Shown: piece by piece, positions 11,101 to 22,100 of the stretch
Layout of the letters: the number at the start of each line of letters is the position of its first letter
Numbering within the stretch: position 1 is the stretch's first letter
DNA from: Watersipora subatra
Lineage: Eukaryota > Bryozoa > Gymnolaemata > Cheilostomatida > Watersiporidae
NCBI RefSeq assembly: GCF_963576615.1
Contig: NC_088708.1
Location: forward strand, 62,660,672-62,724,671
DNA length: 64,000 bases
Direction of reading: 5' to 3'
Notes under the pieces: generated by a model
Told to the model about the DNA's origin: nothing
The model's database searches: none
What the model saw: only the letters and a program-made list of their open reading frames with translations
Translations under genes and position numbers: made by a program

Positions 11101-14100
11101 CCTCTTGCAACAAATATGGAACGCACACCTGTTATAGTTGTTAGTAAAATCAAAATATAAAAACTAGCAACACTTTCATAGAGACTGATTGCTAATCAAT
11201 TCAACATCCTCAATGTAAGTTATATGCATTGTAGATTTTCTCATCGGCTCTTGCCCAGCAAAGCTGTAATGACTATTTGAAACCCAAGAATACACCAAAC
11301 TCAGACCCAAGCTATTCAACAGCTTCAGGAAGTGCTCAACAGAAAACTTATTCACAAAGTATACAACTTACTTCATTGATAATTCACATTTATAGATCTT
11401 TTGACTCAAATATTGAAATGAGGAAAATTGGCTATGTAATAAGTTTAAATCAAAATTGCATTATATTTATTTAGTAGCAGTTCGACATTACTGACTTTTA
11501 AACTACCCAAAAATATACTGCCCAGCAAGACAAAATGGTGGTTAAATAAACAGTTCGTAAAAAAATGAATGTTGGTTCTCACTAATGTTCATAAATGACA
11601 TGGATATGTCATTCGCTGATAATTCACTAAAACTGGTGTGTACACCTTTTACTTTTTATTTTTGGTTAGCATTGTGAATAGATATACATCTCACAAATTT
11701 GTTTTTCAATGCCTAGTACTGAACCGTTAACCAAATAACTTAAAGCAGTTTTGGTATATCTATTTCATCAGAACTGAAGTCTAAAAAAATTGACTTACAA
11801 CAAATAACTTGCTTAGTTAACTTATGTCAAACATCTTCTAGTAAGTTGACATAGCTGTTGGCTCTTTTGATTTGTAGTGAGCAAATCATCCAAGTATTGC
11901 CTTACTAAAATGCATATTCACAGAGTTTGTGTTCAGAAAACAGTATTCAATGACAGGTTTCTTCTCCAGAAAAATACATCACAATCATTAAAAGTGCTGA
12001 TTTGTTTCTAGGACCTTAATTTCTAAAAATAATTGAATCCGTAATTGAATTGGGGAAAATATTTTGACCAGTCTCTGTCATTCCGATAAAATTGTCTCAA
12101 GTTATAAACCATGTTGGTTTTGTAGATATTGTAATAGAAAAGAAGAAATGCATAGCAGTTACTATCATCCTTGTCTGTGTGTTTACCACAATCGTTGTTG
12201 GCGGTTTTACCTTCATGGGAAAACATTTATCAGGTTGGTCGAGATATAAACACATATTTATCATATTCAATCGGAAACACCATTGTGTAAATCTTGATAA
12301 CGTCGTTTGTTCGAAAATCTTTATTTAGCAATTTTGTTCCTCAAGTATAAAACATATATTTGACATTGCTTGACTGAATGCATTTTTTACACAAGAAAGC
12401 AGTAAAAACGCTTTGTTTTGGATAAAAAGTGATACTAAAAAAAGTTACGTCTTAAAGGTTGCAATGACCTTGGGTTGACCTCGGTAGATCTACATGTAAG
12501 TGTTACTCTCAAGGGCACCACTTTGTGCACTGTGCTACATTTATACATTGATGAGACAATAAGAATACTGCGAATTCTTAAAAAATGGATGATTTCAAAA
12601 ACTACTGTTTTTAAAATCATCAATTGATTTCCGGTGATTTTAAAAACTACTGCTTTTAAAATCACCGGAAAGAGAAAAAGTTCTAATGACAAAGATATAA
12701 AAGAAAAAAAGTTGCAGAAAACGCTCGTCAAAAATCAACAAGATAAAATATGCTCTGTGTATTAGGACAATCAAACTATCACCAATATTTTGGAGTTAGC
12801 TGTCAAATAAGAAAGCACTCCAGCAGTCAGAGTAAGCAAAATACTGTAGCAAAAATACTGAGTGAAAGTTATCTCTACAGAAGACAAGTCTCAGAAAAAA
12901 CTGCCGTTGATGGCTGTGAAAAAATAAAAGGATTGGAATAGGTAAAAACTCCCATGAATTGAGCTGCTGAAGAGTTCTCTGCAGCTTATCAGATGCATGC
13001 TAAATAATATTTTATGTTTTACTAACCAAGTGTGCTTGTTCCTTTTTTTCTTGTAAAGGTAGCCTATGAAGGGTGACACACAAAAATATTCAAAACATGT
13101 GTACCTATGTTTCTTATTAAACTTAAAATATGTAGTGACTCTCAAATTTTGCAGAAAATGCTGGCACTGATAGCAATATTGATGCAGTTCTTAAACCTTC
13201 CACCACCACATCAGATTTTGGTGAAGACACTAGCTGGCCAACTACTACAGAAACTCTCTCAACAATGAGCATTTTCGTTGAACCTGACACTACTCCATTC
13301 ACAGCTACCATTCCTGTAGAGTGCCGCACTGCTCAAAATCTATCTGAATACTGGAGGATGGAGCACCATGGAGGTGATATAAGACCACGACTTGATCCAG
13401 AGTCTGAGATTGGGTACGCGTGTGATTTCCATGAGGGCTTAGAATGGTTTCGCTTTGTAGGAGCAGCGGGTATGTCATTTAGACATTTGAAACTTAGTAA
13501 TGACTGAATATCTTGGAATATACAAAGAATAGTCCACATATAATATTTTTAGAATACAGCATAATCAAAACATAATATTAATCAACATAAATCTGATTGA
13601 GTTACAGAATTCATGCAAATGTAAAAGCTTATCATTATTCTATAATAGCTGATGTTTCCTAACCTTGTTTTGGTTTCACATGATTTCATGAAGCACTGTA
13701 CTGATAGAAAATAAGAGCTGCTGCTTCATTTAACACTCCATATAATAAAGAGCTTTTAGTGTGCTCAAGTCACTTATTGCATAAAATAAAATTGATTGTT
13801 TTTTGTTATTATTGCTGCAAACCAGTAGATGGTTAAGTAAGATGATGAGTACACATGAGATGTTTTTTAACAACTTTACATAGAAAAGGCTGAAGTAGGC
13901 AAATAAATTTATCTTACAAAACACTTTTTGCAGTTAGATGTGAAAATGTGTTGTACCTTTATTTATTTTTGATTTTATGAAAACCAAGTTAACATATTAC
14001 ATAGGTGCCCTTTTCTTCGTCGCACAAAGCTTCTGGCCATTCTCTAGAATTTACAACCCTTTATGTAACCGGACTACATAGTTAATTACAGTTGCACTGT

Positions 14101-14596
14101 CTTAATAGCTACAAGTCATCTGCCATTTCCATATTATGTGTGTTTATAAGCTGGCTTAGGAGCTTTTATTAAACACTGTTTAACCGCCATTTTTATTGCT
14201 TCTTCACCATTTGAAAATTGAAAAATATATCATAGGCTGAAAATGGTCTTTCTTCCAGTTGCAGTTGGCTGTAAAAAACATTATAAAATTTATTGACAAC
14301 AATAAATGCAACTCATACTTGCAGGAAACCGTTTTTTAAACACATGCCCACCCTTCAGAAGTTGTGGAGGGCAATTCTCTTTCTGGACAGATTCGGAAAT
14401 GCCTCAAAAGATTGGAGTCGTCTCTCGTATATTTGTATATTCGAGATATTCTGAGGAAACTAACTGGAGCTGCAGAGGGGCTATCGAGGATGCATATGTA
14501 ATAAGATGCTCATGGGACACTGATTATGATTTTGTGTACAGAGTTGATGGCCCAAACGAGAACGAATGTTTTGCCGCATTCTGTGGCATGAGCTAA
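5171..14596 (+). CDS. Type II membrane protein with C-terminal D8C (eight-cysteine) domain
   Basis: Split gene with exons 5171-5181 (tentative), 9508-9586, 11235-11358, 12126-12233, 13155-13469 and 14325-14596. They join in one frame through GT..AG junctions with matching phases (2,0,1,1,1) into 303 codons including TAA. Order: ~70-residue hydrophilic, Ser/Gln-rich N-terminal tail; EKKKC just before a membrane helix (AVTIILVCVFTTIVVGG); Thr/Ser-rich stalk; then a ~130-residue domain. The basic residues before the helix predict an inside N-terminus (type II). The last domain has WFRFVGAAG, CPPFRSCGG, GVVSR, VIRCS, FVYRV and ECFAAFC, with eight cysteines, matching the D8C module of uromodulin, GP2 and OIT3. 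Such proteins are secreted or membrane-bound glycoproteins; ligand unknown here. The 5' exon is the least certain part; the domain call is strong. Confidence 0.8.
5341..5475 (+). repeat. Degenerate SINE-like copy
   Basis: The words gtagtgatctagaacacctgacc, agcaa and cggggttctg resemble, in order and spacing, the tRNA-like head of the element at 25400-25640. The copy is more diverged and its box B is damaged. It lies in the first intron of the D8C gene. Confidence 0.35.
5476..9064. other. First intron of the D8C gene, mostly featureless
   Basis: AT-rich with no exon that fits the gene's phases and no transposon signature I can name. A short open stretch at about 6420-6540 on the minus strand has protein-like composition but no recognisable family. 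Confidence 0.4.
9065..9105. repeat. Perfect 19-bp hairpin, loop AAA
   Basis: Arms 9065-9083 and 9087-9105 are exact complements (tgtcattgtagtatatgac) around a three-base loop. A second hairpin with the same tip (gac-aaa-gtc) follows immediately. Confidence 0.9.
9106..9142. repeat. Perfect 17-bp hairpin, loop AAA
   Basis: Arms 9106-9122 and 9126-9142 (taatgaatatatatgac) are exact complements around AAA. Abuts the hairpin at 9065-9105. Confidence 0.9.
9508..9586 (+). CDS. D8C gene, cytoplasmic-tail exon
   Basis: Follows the acceptor ttgttgtttctgcag and ends at GAG|GTAAAT. Only the frame beginning one base in is open, giving QANNSFPNEGF and a Ser/Gln/His-rich stretch. Phase 2 at the start, phase 0 at the end. 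Confidence 0.65.
11235..11358 (+). CDS. D8C gene, second tail exon
   Basis: Acceptor cattgtag, donor GTATAC, phase 0 to phase 1. Encodes a hydrophilic segment rich in Ser, Gln and Pro (SCNDYLKPKNTPNSDP), as expected for a cytoplasmic tail preceding the membrane exon. Confidence 0.65.
12126..12233 (+). CDS. D8C gene, transmembrane exon
   Basis: Acceptor ggttttgtag, donor CAG|GTTGGT, phase 1 on both sides. Encodes IVIEKKKC then the hydrophobic run AVTIILVCVFTTIVVGGF and MGKHLS. The lysines before the helix favour N-in/C-out topology. The open frame also extends upstream to 12068, so an alternative start within the intron cannot be fully excluded. Confidence 0.75.
12589..12622. repeat. Imperfect hairpin, first of a pair
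   Basis: gatgattt at the left pairs with aaatcatc at the right, with additional A/T pairing around an actact loop. The next hairpin shares the loop word actactg and much of the stem. Confidence 0.7.
12629..12672. repeat. Perfect 18-bp hairpin, second of a pair
   Basis: Arms 12629-12646 and 12655-12672 (tttccggtgattttaaaa) are exact complements around actactgc. It lies in the intron between the membrane and stalk exons. Confidence 0.9.
13155..13469 (+). CDS. D8C gene, stalk and N-terminal half of D8C domain
   Basis: Acceptor ttttgcag, donor G|GTATGT, phase 1 on both sides. The first ~60 residues are rich in Thr and Ser (PSTTTSDF, PTTTETLST), a likely O-glycosylated stalk. The D8C domain begins at VECRTAQ and runs to EWFRFVGAAG, whose W-[FY]-R-F-x-G-x-A-G form is the family signature. 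Two of the eight cysteines are here. Confidence 0.85.
14325..14596 (+). CDS. D8C gene, last exon with six of the eight cysteines
   Basis: Acceptor tacttgcag, phase 1, ending in TAA at 14594-14596. It carries NTCPPFRSCGG, then GVVSR, WSCRG, VIRCS, FVYRV and ENECFAAFCG, the order of cysteines and aromatic residues expected for the second half of a D8C domain. The C-terminal Cys lies four residues before the end, so the domain terminates the protein. Confidence 0.88.
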
Positions 14597-15190
14597 GTTT
14601 ACTGGCTGGTGCAGTTTCTTACAGTTAATCTCTGCAAGTCGGTATTCTGGCCATAAATACCTTGTTGCTTGATATTCTGTTAGCTTGCTGAATGTATTTA
14701 TATTCCTTCATTTTTTCGTGACGTCATTTTATCGTTGTCGGCCATCTTTCTAGACAATTTTATTGTTAGAAACACAAAGATTTTGCAATGATAATTTGAA
14801 AACAATGTTTTTTGTTTGCAATTTTTTTATTATAGTATCAAAACAAAACTTAAAATTACTAACAAATCAAAGAAAAACAATCGTTTTCTACAAATATGGC
14901 GGCTTTTTCTTGAATGAGCGCATGTGCAAACGACTTGATGACGTCAAAAAAATGATGGATAGGTTTGCATCACCTACAAACAATAACGAAATACCAAAAG
15001 CATACATATTCAAGAGTCACACACCCAAACATTGTTTTGATATGTCATGCATCAAAAAAGCTTTCCAGCATGTACCAGACATCATAAACTAAAAATGCAT
15101 GCAAAGCAACAAACACTATGTTGAACATTTTTTGTATTTTTATGACTTCTTGTAATGTTCACAATACTTGTAATAAAATATATGGTATCT
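14597..15190 (+). other. Probable 3' untranslated region of the D8C gene
   Basis: Runs from the stop codon to the AATAAA at 15172. It contains two TGACGTCA palindromes, at 14719-14726 and 14939-14946, lying within an imperfect inverted pair (ggccatcttt / atatggcgg). A 109-codon frame at 14763-15092 has no recognisable family and is best read as chance. Confidence 0.45.
15172..15177 (+). terminator. Candidate polyadenylation signal of the D8C gene
   Basis: AATAAA about 575 bases after the stop codon; the strongest such signal downstream that I noticed. Confidence 0.45.
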
Positions 15191-16395
15191 TTTATATCAT
15201 AGGAGTGTTTTGAGTTGTTGAAAAAACTACTAGTTCGTTACAAAAATTATTAGCATATAAAATATTATGTTGAATTATTCACATATTTAGTTACCTGTTT
15301 TCTAACTTTATGTCATTGCTCAAAGTAAAAATATATTATTTGAACAACTTTTAAAATGTGGAAATCAATAAAAAATGGTTGCTTAGACAATCTGGTTAGT
15401 TTGAGAATCCATACTAGATTTTATGACTCAAACATTAAAATCCTCTCACTCAAGACTTTCATTCATTATTAATGAAGGCTTCATGATGGTTTAACATTAT
15501 AGAACCTTGTTAGCCTTGTCAATTCAACCACTGGAGTTACAATTTATATATAGGAAACAAACAGCATTCTATTGTGCGTAACAAATTTCTTTCTGAAGTA
15601 ATGCTTTTTCTCATAAACTAGTTCTTGACACATTGTACATTGCACTGTTTCGATTAGCTCCTTTGTACAATTACAAACTTGCTGTCTTAGAATATGTTTA
15701 TTAAAACATACATATACTAACTTAGTTATTAAACATAGAAGTTATAACACCACTAAAACTGAAAATTTTTGAAATACATGGAAGTTACAAAATGAGATAA
15801 AAATTATATTATTTTATATATGCCATGGAATTTAGTATTTTAGACGCAGAAGTCAGTCATTATTCTGCAATGTGTAACTATCAAAATTTTGGTGTTGATA
15901 AAAGAGCAATGAATATATTACTTATGTAGTTGTAATATAAAACCACACCAATTTTTCAAACTTTTGAAAAACGCAAACTTAGAATTTTTCCGCATTAAAG
16001 CCATCAGACAAGCTTGAGATCAAAAGAAGTATTATTTTTGCTTTTTGTAATAATGATCTACGTCTCTATCACTTCCCTTTTCAGCCAAAATGAGGCCTGT
16101 CAGAAAATGTCAACAGTCTTGTACTGAGTGCTTTCTGTATTAAAACTTCTGCCTCTCACTTGGCACCTTCTTCCAAAATATCTCACAGTTCATTGTGCAT
16201 GCACACAAAATAAAAGTGTGAGCTTTGCACCCCCTATGCATCGCTTGCTTTTTATAGAAAATTCCTGACTTGAATGCATCTAGCATCAATACATGCACTA
16301 GGTAATACTGTAACAGTGTGTTATATTCACACTAGTACCCTGGCAGCTCATTGCACCGTGAGAGACCATCATGTATAATCGTTATTTGAACAGTT
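15191..16395. other. Convergent intergenic spacer, nothing recognised
   Basis: AT-rich sequence between the ends of the two convergent genes; no exon, RNA or named repeat seen. Confidence 0.45.
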
Positions 16396-16485
16396 ATTCC
16401 TAAATACACCAGAGCAGTCACATGATGCAGTTGGTAGTGTGCCTCTCCGTTAAGTTAAATATCTGAGTCCAGATCCTATGCAATG
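16396..16485 (+). repeat. tRNA-derived SINE fragment
   Basis: Box-A-like gcagttggtagtgtgcctc followed by box-B-like ctgagtccagatcct at tRNA-like spacing. Both boxes are imperfect, so this is a SINE head and not a working tRNA gene. Confidence 0.4.
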
Positions 16486-16623
16486 TAACCTTGGTTTCCA
16501 ATATCCTCTATCGCTGGTGTCTGATGCCTATGGCTGTCGAGCCATATGTGGCTCTTTTGGTGATTGCATTTGGCTCTTTGATAAATCAGTTAAAATTAAT
16601 CTATAATTTTGCTGTTAATTTAA

Positions 16624-17886
16624 TCCCACGACCAAAAACGAGCGAAGCGAATGTTTGGGAGCTTTATGATAAATGCATATGCGCACACAACTCCTAAAAA
16701 AATTATTTGTCAACAGCTGTTACCAAACCCTTGTACAATAATCCCATCAAAAAAATTTACCATTTTTGTGTAGAGTCGTTTAAGTATAATAATAATAATA
16801 ATACAAAACACATATAAACATAATTAAATATATTACCAAGTCTTTGAAAGGTTTCCGCAAAAACCCTAAAACTAACCTATCTGATCGGATTATACGTAAA
16901 TAGGCAGATTAATTTGGCCGAAAATCGCGATAAAAACTTGAAAAACTTTTTTTAATCAAAATTAAAACCGGCCAATGAAACGCCGATAAGGCCGTGCAAC
17001 AAAGAGTAGAGCCATTAAGTTGTGCACATTTCACGATAAAAATGTGAACATTTCACCAGTCCATGGCATCGTCCAATTGCCAAAGGTTTCTGTAATTAAT
17101 GTAGAATTAAGTACTGAAAAGTATTCGTGTTTTTTTGCTGATTCTACCGAACTCTGACATTTTGGACACTTATAATGGGTACTTTGGTATTCCAACTGAT
17201 GTCCAAAGCAGTAAAAGTAAAGGAAATGACGATGAATTTTTTTTAACGATTCTAACAATATTTAATTATAAAAATATTTATTCTGTTTTATAGGATTATT
17301 ATAAGATTTAATTATAAGAATATTCACTCGAATTTATAAGATCGAAGTATACAGTGACCGATGGTGTGAAATATGTTACTGTTATTACTTTTCTAAAGAT
17401 TATATTGATGATACTGCGGCTGTGCCCAATATCGCGGTACTGCCAAGCCATTTTTAATATCTGCAAAATTAAGTAATAGGCCGACATTTTCTTATAGATA
17501 TACAACTACTTCTATCACAACCAGCTAAATTCTGTTTAGATTTTTAAACTTCTTGATATTGGTTTCCATGACCAATGATATACAGCTTCCCCCAGTCGTG
17601 TTTATTACACAGTAGCTTGCTATTTTACTTTTAATATTGCATGTCTCCTATTGCAGGGAGAGATATAAACATATAATCTTTTCATTTCATTATTGATGTT
17701 TGTTGTACATAATAAAACCCAGTACATTACAGCTACCATTGCAGCTACCATTGCAGCTACCAATGCTGTTCTCCTATTGCACTGCAGTGCCATTTGACTG
17801 CAAATATTGCATTTCTCAACCGGCAGTACCCTTTCTTTTTCCATTATCACTTTGGTCGTAGCCTGTATGACAGGAAAATTTCTAGT
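16624..17886 (+). repeat. Dispersed ~1 kb repeat, copy B
   Basis: Aligns with 1221-2267 in the same orientation from TCCCACGACC to tttctagt. It is about 200 bases longer, partly through extra copies of the ttgcagctacca word around 17735-17765 and a longer taat-rich stretch. Small frames inside it (16491-16697, 17031-17258, 17308-17505, 17620-17850) are not genes. Confidence 0.8.
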
Positions 17887-18099
17887 TGTATTAATAATAC
17901 AAATAATGCTAAATTACAGTAATAATAGACCAAATAAAAATAATGTTCATTTGATAAAAATAAATCTTTATTTACAACCTTTTGATGCGGCATGCAGCAA
18001 AAAGTTTTTAATGATTTCTGTACTCCGCGCTACTCAGGCCGCACAGAGACCACACAAGTCATTTTTAGACCAAAAGGTAAACCCTTCAAATCTAAAGAT

Positions 18100-18415
18100 G
18101 GCTAAAAGAACAAAAGACGAGTAGTATCACACATTTCAGCAAGATTGAACGGAAGAATTTGCCTTTGTAAAAAGAGCTGGTTCTGCAGTGTGTCTAATAT
18201 GCAATGATAAAAATTTGTTGATGAAATGGTCAAATATAAAGAGAAGCTTTGACTCCTGCCATGCTACATCTGTCATGAATTATTTGATGGGAGACAGTCA
18301 AAAAAAGGCTGGCCAAGAACCTCTGTCTAGATTAAAAGCTAGCCAGCAGCAGCTCCGTGTATGGGCCCGATGATGTGATTTTGATTCCGCTAGCCTTGCT
18401 GGTTACAAACATATT
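18100..18415 (+). pseudogene. hAT transposase N-terminal remnant (BED-finger region)
   Basis: The frame starting at ATG 18100 reads MAKRTKDE, then two in-frame stops, then EEFAFVKRAGSAVCLICNDK, a truncated BED-type zinc finger (SFDSCHA), and ACQELL-like text as KKAGQEPLSRLKASQQQLRVW, another stop, and DFDSASLAGY. Order and wording match the N-terminus of ZBED5/GTF2IRD2-type hAT transposases. The stops and the absence of the catalytic region show it is dead. Confidence 0.7.
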
Positions 18416-19132
18416 AGATTTGTTGCTCTTCCTTTTTATGTTTTCATGATTCAAAATATACATATGGCCTTCATAGACTTGGATTCGAATCTTGGATTCA
18501 AAATAAATCTGTCATACTTAGGATGCAATAATGATATTTAAAATAGTTTAAAAATTTAAAAACTTCAATTGTTTTTGGTGCTTCAGGCTGCAGTTCAATA
18601 ATGTGTTTTTTACTTGAATACAATTTCTTGGCAATTCCTTGGTTATTTCTGAGCTCATAATTTTGTAGAATTGCAAAAAGTTAATCATTGCATTCATAAA
18701 TAGTCGTGATTTGCATGTATGTAACAAATTACTCACTCAGTTTTTGTAAGGTATACTTTTATTAGTAGTAAGTGACAGCAGTGTTAATATAAATGTGAGC
18801 CAGACACAAAATGAAAAAGAGGGTATGAAATACAGCAAAGGTTTAATATGTATTGGATCATTAGAAACATCAAACTATTATTATACACAATCAAAGCCTG
18901 TATTATGATCACCCTGCTCTGTAATAGATCTGGTAATGAAACCAATAAATTGGTTAATGTATACTACGTATTATAAGACAGACAAACCTTGGGGTAATAA
19001 AGAACAAGAAAGGTTAGACATGAGGGACAGCAGTGAATGTTAATATCATATAAAACCTGTTGGCTATAGATGATAAGGTACACAACAGTTATGGTAGTTT
19101 ATAGCACGAAGCTGCCAATGAGCTCTCACCTA
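18416..19132 (-). other. Probable 3' untranslated region of the phosphatase gene
   Basis: Lies immediately after the phosphatase stop codon on the minus strand; no coding signal. A polyadenylation signal is at 18758-18763. Confidence 0.45.
18758..18763 (-). terminator. Candidate polyadenylation signal of the phosphatase gene
   Basis: AATAAA on the minus strand (tttatt as printed) about 370 bases downstream of the TAA at 19133-19135. Confidence 0.45.
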
Positions 19133-22100
19133 TTACTTGAAGTTGGCATAGTCTGAGAAAGACTCTGTAAAGTACTTGAGGAAGTCATACAGGAGAGTAT
19201 ACTCTTCCTGAAAGGAATAATCATCTGGTTTAGAAATGAAATTAAACTTACTAGCAAACATTTAGGGTTGGTTGTAATGCTGCCTTATTCTGAGCAGTAT
19301 CGATTAGCTTTACAGTCCATAACTTTATTGATACATGATTATTGCTTTGTGTGAACACAAAACGTTGTGTACAGTATATTATACAATTTACTACGTTTTA
19401 TAAATTATGAAAAGGTGAATGTAAACCATAAATTTAAGTGCGATCATGATTTCATAGTAATTAGAGAAATATATTATTTGCAAGTTTTTGTCCATGTCAT
19501 GCTTTGTATTGAACATATTCAATAAAAATACAGCCCCTTGTTTAGAATCTCTATGGTTACTGCCATTCCAAATGTTTGTATTTAAAGATATAAAACTGCT
19601 GAGTCCTTATGTGATTAGCTACACTTTAGGAGTTTAATTCTTTAAAATGTAACAAATAAATTTCCCATAGGCATTTCACTAGCAATAACCAATTCTCTCT
19701 ACCCAAAGCTTTAGTACTCGAAACCTGTGGTTTTTACAATTTAACTTTGTGTTTTCAAATTTATTTTCATTTCAAACTATAAAATAAAAGTCATGACAAA
19801 TGTCAACTAATCAAGATATTTCATGTATTGAATAGGTTGTTTAACTGAAGTGAAAGCATTGCCAATTGAAGCGGGTAACATAAAAATAGCTGAATATGAT
19901 CTCACAATAGTAGAGATGAATTGTCTTCTCCTGCACCTAGCCATGAGCACTGTATTGTACAGATCTACTTCCTGTTCAGTTTTGAGCTTATCCAGGGCGT
20001 TGCATGCAGTTACAAAAAGCCCACACCTTGTTGTTCCAAGCCTGAAACAGTTGGTTGTTTAAGCATATATGCAAGTAGAAGTACAGTAGCAGTGAGCTGT
20101 TTCATGGATTATCTACTCTACCAAATTATATGAGCGAACACAAACATGAATCAATAAAGTATAAAATTGTTGGCTTGATAATTCCAGGATACTACATTTA
20201 GAAGGTAGAAATATTTAATGCTCAAAATCTTTGTCTGCCATGAAGCTTCGAATTTAGAAAACAAAAATAACAAATTTGCTTATTCGACAACATTGGCAAG
20301 ATGAGAGAAAAACACTCAAAGTCCTCACGCAGTTATTGGTATCTGTTTAAAACAAATTTAAAATCTGCCTTAAATAGGAAACCTTTGCTGAATTGAAAAA
20401 TTGAAGATTTAAAAGACTTCTTTCTTGGTGAGTTTCTTCAGAACCATTCAGTTCACTGTTTTTTTTTTGAATTTTTGCACAAAGTTTCCCACAACCATAT
20501 CAGCAACTCATAAAAAAAGTATTCATTGCCATTAGAGCAACCAATAAGCTTTCTCTTACAGTAACATTGTTCAATTGCAACTTGACGATTTAGAAAATTT
20601 TTCATAAAATTCTAACATTTTATTAAATATATAGCTATAAACCATAAAATGGTAGAAAGTACATGTACATGTAAGTATACATACATGTCCATCACACAAA
20701 ACTTTCCATCTCTATTTTGCCTTCGCAGCCTTTCCACTGCCTCCAAGTGGTGAAATAGAGCAGCATGGTTAGGAAACTCATTGATGTCTCCATGCTTGTT
20801 CCATTCTTTCGTCAGCAATAAGGACACTGTCTTTGTCTGAATATAGCATGAAGCTGATGATATAGTTCGAATGATACCAGACATCAGCTTAAGGCAAGGA
20901 AAAAGTACCAAAAAAAACCATGTTCAGTCGTCTATAAACGAAAAGAAAAAATAAAAAGTTTAAAGAATACCTGTTGACTATTTTGTTTCAAATTCTTTAA
21001 AGAAAGATTTTAAAATAATATAGTCAACGGGTATCTGACTACATGGCAGCTCCTGAATATTTAGTTGGTAGTTTATGACTACAAATGATACACTAGCTCA
21101 TATAGCAACATCTTATTTCATTCTATCAACCCAAACATAACAAGTGAATACCCCCACATGATGGAAAAACACACTACTTTCAGCTTATTAACACTACCTG
21201 ATTACTGGATGTACAAGTGACGGCCAATGAAATGAAACTCAAATATTCATTTGTCTCTGTGGCCAGTCGAGATATCTTGTAGTTAGCGGAGATCATGGGC
21301 TCATCATCAACACCAGGATAAAAGTCTGTGTCCTAGCATAAAATTGAACTTATTGGACAAAAGTTATCTCTGCTTTTCAACTTATTTTATGAGAATAAAC
21401 AGCATAGATCGATGTGAAATATAGAGAGGTAAACTTTATGACCTACCTGTTGCTCAAGTTGAACCACTATCTTGATTTCCTGTTCTTCCACCATTCTCCA
21501 GAAATCAGCAACCGTGTTTGCTAGCGGCAACTGAGTGCAAACAATTTGTCTTGCAAGCTGGTAGCCCTGAATGCAAAAGTAAGTTTTAATTATGGTTATG
21601 CTACTTTTAAAAATGCTAGCATAACCAAGCAAACATTTTATACTATAAATACAATGATGATACTCACATCAAGAAGTACAGCATTTATGTACTCTCCCTG
21701 GTTTATGTAAACACAGTGACTTTTATCTACAGCACAACAAGGCAGCTAATAAGCTTGTATGAACCAGTGATATGAGTCTTTGACTGGAGTGACATTGGTT
21801 TATGACACAAAACTTTTTATTTTGCTATGTTAAGGGGTAACTTTGGGCTGATAACAATCTAGCAGAAGTTCTGACCCAGTCAAAGAATTTATGCCTTCAA
21901 CAAAATGTTAAAGCATAGCGTCACCACTAACCATGAAGTGTCTGTATGTTGGTTTTGAGAGTATGTTATATCATAATATACTAGATTAAAAGCTTTAAAC
22001 TAATACTTTCTGATAAAAAAGTAGTTTTGAAGTGACATATGTCTCCACCAACCAAAAATAAAACCTCACAATTATTTCACTAATTCAGGTGAGTCTTGTA

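Larger units (their letters stand above)
16486..18415 (+). mobile_element. Dead hAT (ZBED5/GTF2IRD2-like) element with a nested repeat
   Basis: The left part (16520-16620) has gctgtcgagccatatgtggctctttt and atttggctctttgataaatcagtt, words typical of terminal regions of this hAT group. The right part (18100-18415) encodes a broken transposase N-terminus. Between them sits copy B of the dispersed repeat, so that repeat probably jumped into the hAT element's 5' region. Outer boundaries and target duplication were not resolved. Confidence 0.5.

Noticed and set aside
12435..12731. 98-codon minus-strand frame
   Set aside because: Covers the palindromic hairpin pair; the repeated text (LKAVVFKI, LKTVVFEI) is the hairpins translated.
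14763..15092. 109-codon plus-strand frame after the D8C stop codon
   Set aside because: No family signature, and it sits where the 3' UTR is expected, overlapping an inverted-repeat feature.
19850..20133. Plus-strand frames of 70 codons
   Set aside because: They are antisense shadows of the D2 exon 20041-19906.
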